Below are positions 63,961-64,000 of a stretch of DNA of 64,000 nucleotides, piece by piece. The stretch covers positions 1 to 64,000 of the forward strand of contig CANMTO010000011.1 of assembly GCA_947500755.1 (NCBI GenBank), given 5' to 3'. Each line of letters starts with the position of its first letter. Position 1 is the stretch's first letter. The notes beneath the pieces were generated by a model. It saw only the letters and a list, made by a program, of their open reading frames with translations. It had not been told where the DNA came from and did not search any database. The DNA comes from Flavobacteriales bacterium (GTDB lineage Bacteria > Bacteroidota > Bacteroidia > Flavobacteriales_D > Crocinitomicaceae). Both the position numbers and the translations under genes were made by a program.

Positions 63961-64000
63961 ATTATGCTTATTTTCAATTACAAGGTCCCCCGATTTTCTT

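Overview
The window reads as chromosome of a member of the Bacteroidota, most likely order Flavobacteriales and perhaps a Fluviicola/Crocinitomicaceae-type organism (the family is an inference). The signs are: three giant secreted proteins ending in type IX secretion (T9SS) type B sorting domains; a gingipain-family PorU-like peptidase beside a PorV-like barrel; two non-SusC TonB-dependent receptors; DUF4290 next to murA; L13 starting with GTG; and repeated use of the Bacteroidota -7 promoter element TAnnTTTG, with no evident Shine-Dalgarno sites. No prophage, insertion sequence, CRISPR array or rRNA was seen. One tRNA (His, GTG) is present.

Layout. 1-11.7 kb holds housekeeping and metabolic genes: surE divergent from an NlpC/P60 hydrolase, an NDP-sugar epimerase overlapping glyA, membrane and vWA proteins, aroQ divergent from a Xer recombinase, a fused branched-chain 2-oxoacid dehydrogenase E1, and gdhA. 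11.9-21.8 kb is a surface-protein block: two tandem paralogues built from PKD and repeated Ig-like modules, a SprB-repeat protein, and a DUF4197 lipoprotein. 22.6-27.4 kb is a minus-strand operon purL-DUF4290-murA-tlpA-like; its MurA carries Asp instead of the usual active-site Cys. 27.5-31 kb is a candidate zinc-responsive locus: a Fur/Zur-family regulator divergent from a TonB receptor and a Cys/His-rich small lipoprotein, with two similar palindromes between them.

31-39.4 kb carries lpd, dnaK, an alpha/beta hydrolase and icmF (B12-dependent fused acyl-CoA mutase). 39.4-40.0 kb is a gene-free patch packed with at least seven palindromes of REP/BIME type. 40-49 kb holds a thioesterase/metallo-beta-lactamase-fold/DUF1573 operon, tRNA-His, a TonB receptor, an orphan response regulator, Sua5, L31, an LpxD-like acyltransferase and a PP2C-type phosphatase. 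49-55.3 kb is the PorV-PorU pair, the likely sorting machinery for the surface proteins upstream. 55.4-64 kb has pssA-purS-aldehyde dehydrogenase, a coiled-coil protein, a crotonase, and the translation cluster rplM-rpsI-rpsB-tsf-pyrH-frr, in which S2 ends in a 14-unit hexapeptide repeat.

Links between loci: PurS (56 kb) is the partner needed by the short-type PurL (25 kb). E1 (8 kb) and Lpd (31 kb) are components of 2-oxoacid dehydrogenases that could feed isobutyryl-CoA to IcmF (36 kb). PorU/PorV would process and anchor the cargo at 12-21 kb. Many promoters sit so close to start codons that near-leaderless mRNAs are expected, and five convergent gene pairs overlap at their 3' ends.
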